From: Actinomycetota bacterium
Lineage (GTDB): Bacteria; Actinomycetota; Thermoleophilia; Gaiellales; Gaiellaceae
Assembly (NCBI GenBank): GCA_013698195.1
Contig: JACCVK010000017.1
Coordinates: 1 to 8,980 of the forward strand
DNA length: 8,980 bases
Direction of reading: 5' to 3'
Position 1 is the stretch's first letter. Every line of letters begins with the position of its first letter. Position numbers and translations under genes: made by a program. Shown in pieces: positions 1 to 7,649 of the stretch. The notes beneath the pieces were generated by a model. The model was not told where the DNA came from. It worked only from the letters and a program-made list of their open reading frames with translations, and searched no databases.

Positions 1-1
1 C

Positions 2-565
2 GGTGTCGACCGTGCGGTTCATCCGCACCTGCGCGCGGACGCGGCCGGTGCCGAGCTGTTCACGCGTGCTCACACACTCCGCGACGAGCTGGGCGTCGAT
101 GTTCCCGACTGGCGCATAGGCATAGCTGCCATCGCCCGCGAGCTCACTTCCGACGAGGCGTACGACTGGTTGCGGCGGCTCAAGCTGCGCCGCCGCGACG
201 CCGATCGCATCGCGGGTGCGATCCGAGTGGCACCTCTCATCGTTGAGCGACTCCGAAGCGACGACCTCGATGCCGCGCACGTCGTGGCACTCGCGGATGC
301 CTATGCCCCGGACGCGCCGCTCCTCGCACTCGCGCACGAGGATCGCTCGCAGCTCCGCGAGTACTTCACGCGCCTGCGGGACATCCGGCTCGACATCGGC
401 GGAGCCGAGCTTGCAAGCCTCGGCCTGTCCGAGTCGCCGCGGGTAGGGGAGGTGCTTGGAGAGCTTCGCCGGCGGAAGCTGAACGGCGAGCTCGCCGGGC
501 GCGAGTCCGAGCTCGAAGCCGCGCGCGAGCTGATCGCGGCCGATCCGGCACCTGACGAGCCGTGA
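2..565 (+). CDS. CCA tRNA nucleotidyltransferase / poly(A) polymerase family, C-terminal part (5' end outside window)
   Basis: The frame is open from the first complete codon at base 2 to the TGA at 563-565, giving 187 residues with no start visible, so the gene is truncated by the window edge. What remains is helical and Arg/Leu/Ala-rich. Near its end it carries the signature of the C-terminal RNA-binding part of class II CCA-adding enzymes: an LRDIRLDIGGAEL stretch, then LGLSESPRVGEVL (the family's 'G.DL...G..pGP.iG..L' motif), then a KLNGELAGRESEL tail. In this family the catalytic nucleotidyltransferase head, with its Asp pair, is N-terminal and would lie upstream. The enzyme repairs or adds the tRNA 3' CCA in the cytoplasm. 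A CCA-adding enzyme and a poly(A) polymerase cannot be told apart from this half. The stop overlaps the GTG of the next gene by 4 bases, so the two are probably co-transcribed and translationally coupled. Confidence 0.82.
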   Translation, partial: GVDRAVHPHLRADAAGAELFTRAHTLRDELGVDVPDWRIGIAAIARELTSDEAYDWLRRLKLRRRDADRIAGAIRVAPLIVERLRSDDLDAAHVVALADAYAPDAPLLALAHEDRSQLREYFTRLRDIRLDIGGAELASLGLSESPRVGEVLGELRRRKLNGELAGRESELEAARELIAADPAPDEP

Positions 566-1188
566 CCGTCGCCTCTGCTTCGGAGATCGCCGAGCGCTAC
601 CAGCGCATCCGCGAGGAGGTGGGCGACGGAGTCACGGTCGTGGCGGCGACCAAGTACGTGTCGCTGGAAGACATGGGCGCACTTGCGGAAGCTGGCGTGG
701 AGGTGGTGGGAGAGAACCGCGCGCAAGATCTCCTGGCGAAGCACGACCGTTACGGAGACGTATTTCGCTGGCACTTCATCGGCCACCTTCAGTCGAACAA
801 GGTGAAGGTCGTCAACCCGATCTGCGAGCTGGTTCACTCGCTTGCGTCGGACTCCGCTGCACGACGCCTCGAAACCTCCGCGCTGCTCGAGGTGAACCTC
901 ACCGGAGAGGAGTCGAAGTCGGGCGTCGGGCCCAGCGACGTCGCCGAGCTCGTGGAGCGCTACCCGCTGGTACGCGGCCTGATGACGATGCCCCCACTCA
1001 CGGCGGATCCCGAACAGTCCCGCCCGCATTTCCGGCGGCTGCGCCAGCTTGCACAGGAGCTCGACCTCCCGGCGCTCAGCATGGGCACCTCTCAGGACTA
1101 CCGGGTCGCCGTGGAGGAGGGGGCGACGCTCGTCCGAATCGGCGAAGTCCTGTTCCGCGCTTCCAGCAGCGACGTCCCGCGGCACTAG
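562..1188 (+). CDS. yggS: YggS-type pyridoxal 5'-phosphate homeostasis protein
   Basis: Starts at GTG 562 inside the preceding stop (GTGA overlap) and ends at TAG 1186-1188, giving 208 residues. The YggS/PROSC fold-type III barrel is recognisable in order: VVAATKYVS with the expected PLP-binding Lys at residue 31, VVGENRAQDL, WHFIGHLQSNKVK (the family signature), EVNLTGEESKSG, GLMTMPPL, and SMGTSQDYRVAVEEGATLVRIGEVLF for phosphate binding at the C-terminus. The family binds PLP without known catalysis and buffers PLP and amino-acid pools in the cytoplasm. The protein is a little short (about 220-230 is usual). The missing residues seem to be in the helix between the HSLASDS segment and the ALLEVNL strand. 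In actinobacteria and firmicutes yggS usually sits just before sepF, as here. Confidence 0.95.
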   Translation: MTVASASEIAERYQRIREEVGDGVTVVAATKYVSLEDMGALAEAGVEVVGENRAQDLLAKHDRYGDVFRWHFIGHLQSNKVKVVNPICELVHSLASDSAARRLETSALLEVNLTGEESKSGVGPSDVAELVERYPLVRGLMTMPPLTADPEQSRPHFRRLRQLAQELDLPALSMGTSQDYRVAVEEGATLVRIGEVLFRASSSDVPRH

Positions 1189-1191
1189 AAT
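1186..1191 (+). promoter_or_regulatory. Possible -10 hexamer (TAGAAT) for a leaderless sepF transcript
   Basis: TAGAAT overlaps the yggS stop codon and ends 10 bases before the sepF ATG at 1202. A transcript starting 6-8 bases after such a -10 would have almost no 5' UTR. This fits the absence of a Shine-Dalgarno sequence before sepF, where only GCCGAG is present. No convincing -35 hexamer lies 16-19 bases upstream, so this is suggestive only. Confidence 0.35.
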
Positions 1192-1201
1192 CGCGCCGAG
1201 C

Positions 1202-1711
1202 ATGGGCTTTTCGGACCTCTGGAACCGCACGCTCATCTACTTCGGCATCGCCGAGGACGATGAGTGGGACGACGACGGTTACGCGGCGGACGAGCAGGTC
1301 GAGGAGACCCAGCGGCGCCGCGGGCGCCAGAACGTCCGACGCCTGCCGAGCACCGCGGAGGACGAGTGGACTGCAGACGACGCCGCGCCGCGTCAGCCGA
1401 CCCGCCTGCGGCGCGTGGATCCCGGGCCTCCGGCAAAGGTGCATCTCGTCGTCCCGCGCAGCTTCAACGATGCCCAGCAGATCGCGGATCGCTTCAAGTC
1501 CCAGATCCCGGTGATCCTGAACCTCCAGAACGCCGATACCGACCTCTCGAAGCGGCTTATCGACTTCGCGAGCGGGCTCACGTATGCGCTCGACGGGAGC
1601 ATGCAGCGGGTCGCCGACAAGGTGTTCCTGCTGACCCCGCGAAATGTCGAGCTCTCGGCGGAAGAGCGTGCCCGCGCGCTCGAGCGCGGCGGCTTCTACA
1701 ACCAAGCTTGA
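1202..1711 (+). CDS. sepF: Cell division protein SepF
   Basis: 169 residues from ATG 1202. The same frame is open further upstream inside yggS, but SepF homology begins at MGFSDLWNRTLIYFGI, the expected amphipathic membrane-targeting helix. Next comes a long acidic then Arg-rich linker (about residues 18-75) of low complexity, as usual in the family. The globular SepF domain follows from about residue 78: KVHLVVPRSFNDAQQIADRF, then PVILNLQNADTDLSKRLIDFASGLTYALDGSMQRVADKVFLLTPRNVEL. The GLTYALDGSMQRVADKVFLL segment is the most diagnostic. SepF polymerises on the membrane and anchors FtsZ; in actinobacteria, which lack FtsA, it is the main tether. It is followed by yggT and a DivIVA-like gene, the standard division block. 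There is no clear Shine-Dalgarno (see the TAGAAT entry). Confidence 0.95.
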   Translation: MGFSDLWNRTLIYFGIAEDDEWDDDGYAADEQVEETQRRRGRQNVRRLPSTAEDEWTADDAAPRQPTRLRRVDPGPPAKVHLVVPRSFNDAQQIADRFKSQIPVILNLQNADTDLSKRLIDFASGLTYALDGSMQRVADKVFLLTPRNVELSAEERARALERGGFYNQA

Positions 1712-1748
1712 CGTAGGAACGCGTCGCACCGCGGCGAAGACGCGTCCG

Positions 1749-2060
1749 ATGTGCGCGGACGCGTCACTTGCGCTGCTTTTCGATACTGCATCGTCTTTGC
1801 AGCAGTTCGTGCGCGTCTTCGTCGGGATCTACATCCTGCTGATCTTCATCTACATCCTGCTCTCGTGGGTACGCGTGCCGTACTCACGGACGTTCTCGAC
1901 CGTCCAGAACTTCCTGGACGAAGTCGTGACGCCGTACTTGCGGATCTTTCGTGGACGGATACCGACGCTCGGCCCGATCGACCTCTCGCCGATCGTGGCT
2001 GTCGCCGTGCTCTTGCTTGCGCAGGAGCTCGTGAACTACGCGATCGGAGCGCTTCTCTAG
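1749..2060 (+). CDS. yggT: YggT-family small integral membrane protein
   Basis: 103 residues from ATG 1749 to TAG 2058-2060. The frame extends upstream into sepF, but that part is Arg/Ser-rich and unlike the family; a TTG at 1797 (residue 17) is a possible alternative start. Two membrane segments are evident: about residues 20-41 (QFVRVFVGIYILLIFIYILL) and about 78-103 (SPIVAVAVLLLAQELVNYAI). Between them is the family signature TPYLRIFRGRIPTLGPIDLSP, matching the consensus 'DPyLrpFRr.iP.lGgiDlSP'. YggT/YlmG proteins have no established biochemical activity. Their conserved position next to sepF and divIVA, and work on plastid and cyanobacterial homologues, link them to division or nucleoid distribution. 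No strong ribosome binding site is visible before either start. Confidence 0.92.
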   Translation: MCADASLALLFDTASSLQQFVRVFVGIYILLIFIYILLSWVRVPYSRTFSTVQNFLDEVVTPYLRIFRGRIPTLGPIDLSPIVAVAVLLLAQELVNYAIGALL

Positions 2061-2067
2061 AGGAGGT
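2061..2067 (+). promoter_or_regulatory. Strong Shine-Dalgarno AGGAGGT before the divIVA-like gene
   Basis: AGGAGGT directly follows the yggT stop and is only 3 bases from the ATG at 2071, which is closer than the usual 5-9. It fixes the start of the downstream gene. Confidence 0.85.
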
Positions 2068-2070
2068 CCC

Positions 2071-2562
2071 ATGGCTCTCACACCGGTAGAGATCAGACAT
2101 GTCGAGGTGCGTCGTACGTGGTTCCGGGGCTACCGCCGCGGCATCGTCGAACGGCTTCTAACGGACATCGCCGACAGTTTCGAGGAGGTTTGGCGCGAGC
2201 GCGCCGACCTCGCCGACCAGCTCGAGGAGCTCGAGTCCGAAGCCTCCAAGCACCGCGAGCTGGAGACGCTTCTCCGCTCGACTCTCGTCTCGGCCGAGAG
2301 CGCCGCGCAGGACATGAAGGAACAGGCGCGCCGAGAGTCGGACCTCATCGTCTCCGAGGCGCGCGCCGAGGGCAGGCGCGTCACACGGTCCGCAAACTCG
2401 GAAAAGGAACGCTTGGAAGAGGAGATCCGGCGCATCCGAGCGCACCTACGGAGCGCGCTCGAGGCTCTCGAAGAGCAGCATGTCGAGCCGAGAGGGGACG
2501 CCGCGCCCGCGCCGCAGGGCGAGAACGCGCCGGAGAGCGGTTTCCGGAGGCTCGCCGGGTAG
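2071..2562 (+). CDS. DivIVA-like coiled-coil protein
   Basis: 163 residues from ATG 2071, chosen because of the adjacent Shine-Dalgarno and the typical beginning MALTPVEIRHVEV. The N-terminus carries the DivIVA-type membrane/curvature module: LTPVEIRHV followed by WFRGYRRGIVERLL, matching the family's 'F.rgYd..eVd.fL'. A long Glu/Arg/Lys-rich coiled coil follows (about residues 27-135), with an Ala/Pro-rich tail. DivIVA/Wag31 proteins mark poles and septa and recruit peptidoglycan synthesis in actinobacteria. At 163 residues this is shorter than Wag31, so it may be a paralogue rather than the main polar scaffold. Its position after sepF and yggT supports a division or growth-site role. I leave the symbol blank because the paralogue type cannot be decided. 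Confidence 0.88.
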   Translation: MALTPVEIRHVEVRRTWFRGYRRGIVERLLTDIADSFEEVWRERADLADQLEELESEASKHRELETLLRSTLVSAESAAQDMKEQARRESDLIVSEARAEGRRVTRSANSEKERLEEEIRRIRAHLRSALEALEEQHVEPRGDAAPAPQGENAPESGFRRLAG

Positions 2563-2660
2563 CGCGAGGCTCATCTCGATCGCCGGATATCCTTTCGCCG
2601 TGGACGGCCCGAGCCCGTTTGTGCGCCTTCGTGCCCGCCCAATCTCGGCGGTGCAGTGAA

Positions 2661-3023
2661 ATGGCGCCTGATCTGGACGAGATTCGCGCCGCGCTCGAGT
2701 CCGAGCGCGTACGCCTGCAAGCGGCGATCAAGGGCGTCAATCACGAAGGCTCGCTCGAGGAAGAGACAGGCGACCTCTCCATCGGCCGCGACGATCACAT
2801 CGCCGACAGCGCGACGGAGACGTACATGCGCGAGCTCGACGACGGGCTCGGGGAGAACGCCGAGCACCTGCTCGGAGAGATCGAAGCGGCGCTAGGTCGG
2901 CTCGAGGAGGGGACCTACGGAACGTGCACGGCGTGCGGCAAGAAGATTCCCGACGAGCGCCTGCATGCGGTTCCGTGGGCGGCGCTCTGTGTCGAGGACA
3001 AGCGCGCGCAGGAACAAGGATGA
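2661..3023 (+). CDS. DksA/TraR-family zinc-finger protein with an altered fourth ligand
   Basis: 120 residues from ATG 2661. The frame is open upstream, but family-like sequence begins at MAPDLDEIRAALESERVRLQ. The order is: an N-terminal helical hairpin (about residues 3-85) containing an acidic stretch with IGRDDHIADSATET, then GTYGTC, which leads into the C4-type finger: Cys89, Cys92, then 17 residues to Cys110, then VED. The usual fourth Cys at position 113 is Asp here (codon GAC 2997-2999). The segment between, KKIPDERLHAVPWAALC, is canonical. Family members bind RNA polymerase through the secondary channel or act as small transcription regulators; I cannot say which. The 98-base gap upstream contains TATCCT at 2588-2593 as a weak -10 candidate but no -35. 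It lies immediately before lspA, an arrangement seen in many bacteria. Confidence 0.9.
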   Translation: MAPDLDEIRAALESERVRLQAAIKGVNHEGSLEEETGDLSIGRDDHIADSATETYMRELDDGLGENAEHLLGEIEAALGRLEEGTYGTCTACGKKIPDERLHAVPWAALCVEDKRAQEQG

Positions 3024-3027
3024 ACCT

Positions 3028-3627
3028 GTGAGCGAGCCGCTGGCCAAGGAGCCGCGGCCTGTGGACGTCCGCCTCGGCTCGGCGACGAACGCCGTTCGTC
3101 CGATTCTCGCCGCGGAGCGGTCGCTCGGGGCCGGGCGGGCGCAGTGGATAGCCCTGCTCGCGGTCGCGGGTGCGGCGTTCGTTGCGGATCAGGTGACGAA
3201 GCAGGTCGTCACTCGTACGCTCGCCGTCGGCGAGACGGTCGACATCGTCGGGCCCTTCTCGCTCCATCACGTTCAGAACTCGGGCATCGCGTTCGGCCTC
3301 TTCGCGAGCCGTACGACGATCGTGATCGCGGTCACGGCGGTCGCCGTGGCGTGGATGGTCTGGTTCTTCGCGAGAACCGCACGTCGCCATCCAGTCCTGC
3401 CGGTGGCACTCGGCTTCGTGCTCGGCGGCAGCATTGCGAACCTCGCCGACCGCGTCCGGCTCGGACATGTGACGGACTTCCTCGACCTCGAGGCCTGGCC
3501 CGCCTTCAATCTCGCCGACACGTTCATCGTCGTCGGCGTCGCAGTCCTCTTCGGCACGCTGGTTCTCGCCGACAGGCCACAGCAGCTGCATGGTCGGCGT
3601 GGCGACTCTCCGTTTCACAGTCGCTGA
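3028..3627 (+). CDS. lspA: Lipoprotein signal peptidase (signal peptidase II)
   Basis: 199 residues from GTG 3028, chosen because AAGGA at 3016-3020 lies 7 bases upstream and the preceding gene ends 4 bases before it. LspA is a four-helix inner-membrane aspartyl protease that removes the signal peptide from prolipoproteins after diacylglyceryl modification. Visible in order: helix 1 from about residue 40 ending in ADQVTK; HHVQNSGIAFGLF (residues 80-92); helices at about 97-114 and 123-136; GGSIANLADRVRLGHVTDFLDL; and FNLADTFIVVG. The catalytic aspartates should be Asp150 (in HVTDF) and Asp164 (in FNLAD), by alignment with the Pseudomonas D124/D143 pair. The first 38 residues form an unusually long Pro/Arg-containing cytoplasmic extension. 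The end overlaps the following gene by 38 bases. Confidence 0.96.
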   Translation: MSEPLAKEPRPVDVRLGSATNAVRPILAAERSLGAGRAQWIALLAVAGAAFVADQVTKQVVTRTLAVGETVDIVGPFSLHHVQNSGIAFGLFASRTTIVIAVTAVAVAWMVWFFARTARRHPVLPVALGFVLGGSIANLADRVRLGHVTDFLDLEAWPAFNLADTFIVVGVAVLFGTLVLADRPQQLHGRRGDSPFHSR

Positions 3628-4501
3628 CGCCGACGCCGGCTCGCGCCTCGACCGCGCGCTCGCCACACGCCGAGAGATAGGCACGCGCTCGCTCGCCGAG
3701 AAGCTGCTGCGCGAGGGTGCGGTTCGTGTGGATGGCGAAGAGCGCCAGAAGAGCCATCGGCTCGAGCGCGGCGCGGTCGTCGAGGTCCGGTTGGCCGGCG
3801 CCGTTGCGGCAGTCGAGCCTGCGGCCGTCACGATCGCGGTCCCGTACGAGGATGACCACATCATCGTGCTCGACAAGCCGGCGGGGATCACGGTGCATCC
3901 CGCCGGCGGTGTCACGAGCACAACGCTCCTGCCGCAACTACTGACTCTCGGCGCAACCGGAGGGCCCGATCCCGAACGTCCGGGGATCGTGCACCGCCTC
4001 GACCGCGACACATCGGGTCTCATGATTGTTGCGCGTACGGAGGGCGCATACCGCGTCCTCCAGGAACAGATCCGCCGGCGCGAGATCGAGCGCCGATACC
4101 TCGCGCTCGTCCGCGGTACGCCGAAGTCGCGGACGGGACGCATCGACGCCCCGATCGGCAGAGATCGCCGCGAGCGGACGCTGCGCTCGCTCGACACCGA
4201 GAATCCGCGCGACGCTGTCACGCACTTCGAGTTCCTGGAGCAACTCGGCGAGCATGCATTGCTCGAGGTCGTGCTCGAGACGGGGAGAACGCACCAGATT
4301 CGCGTGCACCTCGCGGCGATCGACCTTCCCGTTTCCGGAGATCCGCGCTACGGCGTCAAGGGCGACCTCGGTCTCGAGCGGCAGTTTCTGCACGCGCATC
4401 GCTTGCGTTTTGGCCATCCGCTGACGCATGAGGAGATCGACGTTCGCTCGGAGCTTCCTCCGGACCTCGCGGCGGCGCTCAAAAGCGCACGGCTGTCGTA
4501 G
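3590..4501 (+). CDS. rluD: RluA/RluD-family 23S rRNA pseudouridine synthase
   Basis: 303 residues from ATG 3590; GTG at 3599 is an equally plausible start, since homology begins at about residue 6. An N-terminal S4 RNA-binding domain (about residues 6-75: AGSRLDRALA, LLREGAVRVDG) precedes the catalytic domain. The domain has VPYEDDHIIVLDKPAGITVHPA, then GIVHRLDRDTSGLMIVART with catalytic Asp138 in the HRLD motif, then YLALVRG, LETGRTHQIRVHLA, SGDPRYG and HAHRLRFGHP. This architecture matches the family that converts uridines of 23S rRNA helix 69 to pseudouridine. RluD is the closest label, though substrate specificity cannot be read from sequence. Both candidate starts lie inside lspA (38 or 29 bases of overlap), so expression is likely coupled. 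The lspA-rluD pair is a common neighbourhood. Confidence 0.93.
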   Translation: MVGVATLRFTVADADAGSRLDRALATRREIGTRSLAEKLLREGAVRVDGEERQKSHRLERGAVVEVRLAGAVAAVEPAAVTIAVPYEDDHIIVLDKPAGITVHPAGGVTSTTLLPQLLTLGATGGPDPERPGIVHRLDRDTSGLMIVARTEGAYRVLQEQIRRREIERRYLALVRGTPKSRTGRIDAPIGRDRRERTLRSLDTENPRDAVTHFEFLEQLGEHALLEVVLETGRTHQIRVHLAAIDLPVSGDPRYGVKGDLGLERQFLHAHRLRFGHPLTHEEIDVRSELPPDLAAALKSARLS

Positions 4502-4502
4502 G

Positions 4503-4518
4503 GTTGGCTAACGCCAGC
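4503..4518 (+). terminator. Short hairpin just after rluD, possible weak terminator
   Basis: GTTGGC, a TAAC loop, then GCCAGC form a 6 bp stem with one G-U pair, starting two bases after the rluD stop. There is no U-run after it, so intrinsic termination is doubtful. The position at an operon boundary is the main argument. Confidence 0.25.
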
Positions 4519-4524
4519 TACACT
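4519..4524 (+). promoter_or_regulatory. Candidate -10 hexamer (TACACT) for the rpsB-tsf operon
   Basis: TACACT in a GC-rich context is a plausible actinobacterial -10, and this is where an rpsB promoter is expected. It would give a 5' leader of about 115 bases. No recognisable -35 hexamer is found 16-19 bases upstream, where the rluD stop region lies, so confidence is low. Confidence 0.3.
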
Positions 4525-4645
4525 TCGCGAGTTCTCGTCCCACCGACCCGGCGAATCGTCGGAGCGGGGGTGCCGTCGCTCTGAGCGCGGTTCCGCCCGG
4601 CCCGCCGGCGCACGACAAATCAACCAAACGAAAGGGGCTGATCGC
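4525..4645 (+). promoter_or_regulatory. Structured leader of rpsB with Shine-Dalgarno
   Basis: The gap before rpsB holds two short stem-loops in series: CCGAC/GTCGG near 4542-4561 and GAGCG (4562-4566)/CGCTC (4577-4581). A C/G-rich tract at about 4586-4610 could pair in alternative ways. Then comes a conspicuously AT-rich, unstructured stretch (ACAAATCAACCAAACGAAA, 4613-4632) and the Shine-Dalgarno AAAGGGG at 4631-4637, 8 bases before the GTG at 4646. Ribosomal protein S2 represses its own operon through an mRNA leader in several bacteria. An autoregulatory leader is possible here, but I do not recognise a known S2-binding fold. Confidence 0.4.
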
Positions 4646-5484
4646 GTGTCAGTCGTAACGATGCGGGAGCTGCTGGAGGCCGGCGTTCACTTCGGTCACC
4701 AGACGCGCCGCTGGAATCCCAAGATGCGCCGCTTCATCTTCTCCGAGCGCGGCGGCATCTACATCATCGACCTGCAAAAGACGCAGGAGCTGCTCGAGGA
4801 GGCGCATGCCTTCGGCCGCAACCTCGCCGAGCGAGGGGGCACGATGCTCTTCGTCGGCACCAAGAAGCAGGCACAGGACGCCGTCAAGGAACATGCGGGG
4901 CGCGTCGGCATGCCGTACGTGAACACGCGCTGGCTCGGCGGCTTGCTCACGAACTGGCGAACGATCTCCGATCGGATTACGTACCTCCACGACCTTCGCC
5001 GCCTGAAGGCCGAGGGTCAGCTCGACCTGCTCCCGTCCAAGGAGCGCATCACGATGACCGCGGAGCTCGAGAAGCTCGAGGCGAACCTCGGCGGCGTCGC
5101 GGACATGAAGCGGCAGCCCGATGCGGTGTTCGTCATCGACCTGAAGAAGGAGCAGCTCGGCGTCCGCGAGGCTCGTCGGCTCGGCATTCCCGTCGTCGGG
5201 CTCGTCGATACCAACGCCGACCCGGACGAGGCCGACTTCGTTATCCCGGGCAACGACGACGCGATCCGTTCGTGCAATCTCGTGACGCGCGTCGTCGCGG
5301 ACGGGATCGAGGCGGGGAGGACGAAGGTCACCGCGGTCGAGCTCGAGCGACGCCCGGAGACGACCGCAGAGACGACTCCGGGGCCGAGCCCCGACGCGGA
5401 GGATACCGCCGCCGTTCCCGCCGAAGAGCTGGCGGCAGAAGCCGAACCGGCCGCCGCCGCTGTCGCAGAAGGCGGTCAAGAACG

Positions 5485-5488
<4 letters not shown>
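4646..5488 (+). CDS. rpsB: 30S ribosomal protein S2
   Basis: 280 residues from GTG 4646, supported by AAAGGGG 8 bases upstream; the ATG at 4661 (residue 6) is a less likely alternative. The S2 hallmarks run through the core: [95 protein letters not shown], and [30 protein letters not shown]2 joins late in 30S assembly and is required for S1 docking and mRNA binding. From about residue 235 the protein has a low-complexity Ala/Glu/Pro/Thr-rich tail of some 45 residues, a common actinobacterial extension and not part of the fold. The last codon overlaps the start of tsf (GTGA), the classic rpsB-tsf operon. Confidence 0.98.
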
Positions 5489-7055
<1,567 letters not shown>

Positions 7056-7067
7056 GCACGAAGCACT

Positions 7068-7080
7068 AGGAGGAAGGAGG
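7068..7080 (+). promoter_or_regulatory. Double Shine-Dalgarno (AGGAGG and AAGGAGG) before frr
   Basis: Two consecutive anti-16S matches, at 7068-7073 and 7074-7080, precede the ATG at 7086; the second is 5 bases from it. This predicts efficient frr initiation and fixes the start. Confidence 0.85.
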
Positions 7081-7085
7081 ACGGA

Positions 7086-7649
7086 ATGGCCGCGATCGAG
7101 GACTTCCTCGCGGACGCCAAGCGGCGGATGGACAGGTCGATCGAGGCGACGCACACGGAGTTCAACAGCATCCGCACAGGGCGAGCGTCTCCGGCACTGC
7201 TCGACCGGATCATGATCGACTACTACGGAACGCCGACACCGCTCAAGAGCCTCGCCTCGATCGGGGCTTCGGAGGCGCGCCTCCTCACCGTGCAGCCGTT
7301 CGATCCGGGGTCGATGAAGTCGATCGAGCGCGCGATTCAGGAGTCCGACCTCGGGCTTACCCCGTCGAACGACGGCAAGCTCATCCGCCTACCGATTCCG
7401 GCGCTCACGGAGGAGCGGCGCAAGGAGCTCGTCAAGGTCGTACGCCGCGTGGCGGAGGACGGGAAAGTCGCGATCCGGAACGTCCGCCGCGACGTCCTCC
7501 AGCACCTCCGCGAGCTCGTCACGAACGGCGAGGTCGGGGACGACGAGGAGCGCCGCGCCGAGCAGCAGGTACAGAAGGTCACGGACGATCACACGAAGGC
7601 GATCGACGATCTGCTGAAGGTGAAAGAGGCCGAGATAATGGAGGTTTGA
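7086..7649 (+). CDS. frr: Ribosome recycling factor
   Basis: 187 residues from ATG 7086, close to the family's usual 185. The three-helix-bundle plus beta-domain protein is recognised from an N-terminal helix with the signature FNSIRTGRASPALLDRI (residues 26-42). It continues with DYYGTPTPLKSLASIGASEARLLTVQPFDPGSMKSIERAI, then SDLGLTPSNDGKLIRLPIPALTEERRKELVK, then VAIRNVRRDVLQHL, and ends in KAIDDLLKVKEAEIMEV. With EF-G it splits post-termination 70S ribosomes. It follows pyrH by 30 bases, the near-universal pyrH-frr order. Its TGA overlaps the TTG start assigned to the next gene. Confidence 0.98.
   Translation: MAAIEDFLADAKRRMDRSIEATHTEFNSIRTGRASPALLDRIMIDYYGTPTPLKSLASIGASEARLLTVQPFDPGSMKSIERAIQESDLGLTPSNDGKLIRLPIPALTEERRKELVKVVRRVAEDGKVAIRNVRRDVLQHLRELVTNGEVGDDEERRAEQQVQKVTDDHTKAIDDLLKVKEAEIMEV

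Noticed and set aside
301..1236. Long minus-strand frame opposite the CCA gene and yggS
   Set aside because: It lies antisense to two genes with clear family motifs and has an Arg/Ser-rich composition typical of shadow frames in GC-rich DNA.
2563..2660. Terminator or promoter between the DivIVA-like gene and the DksA-like gene
   Set aside because: Only a 4 bp CGAG/CTCG stem and a lone TATCCT (2588-2593) are present; no -35 and no U-tract, so not listed as a separate site.
2737..4221. 494-codon minus-strand frame opposite dksA-like, lspA and rluD
   Set aside because: Despite its length it is composed of Arg/Ser/Pro-rich shadow sequence and opposes three well-supported genes.
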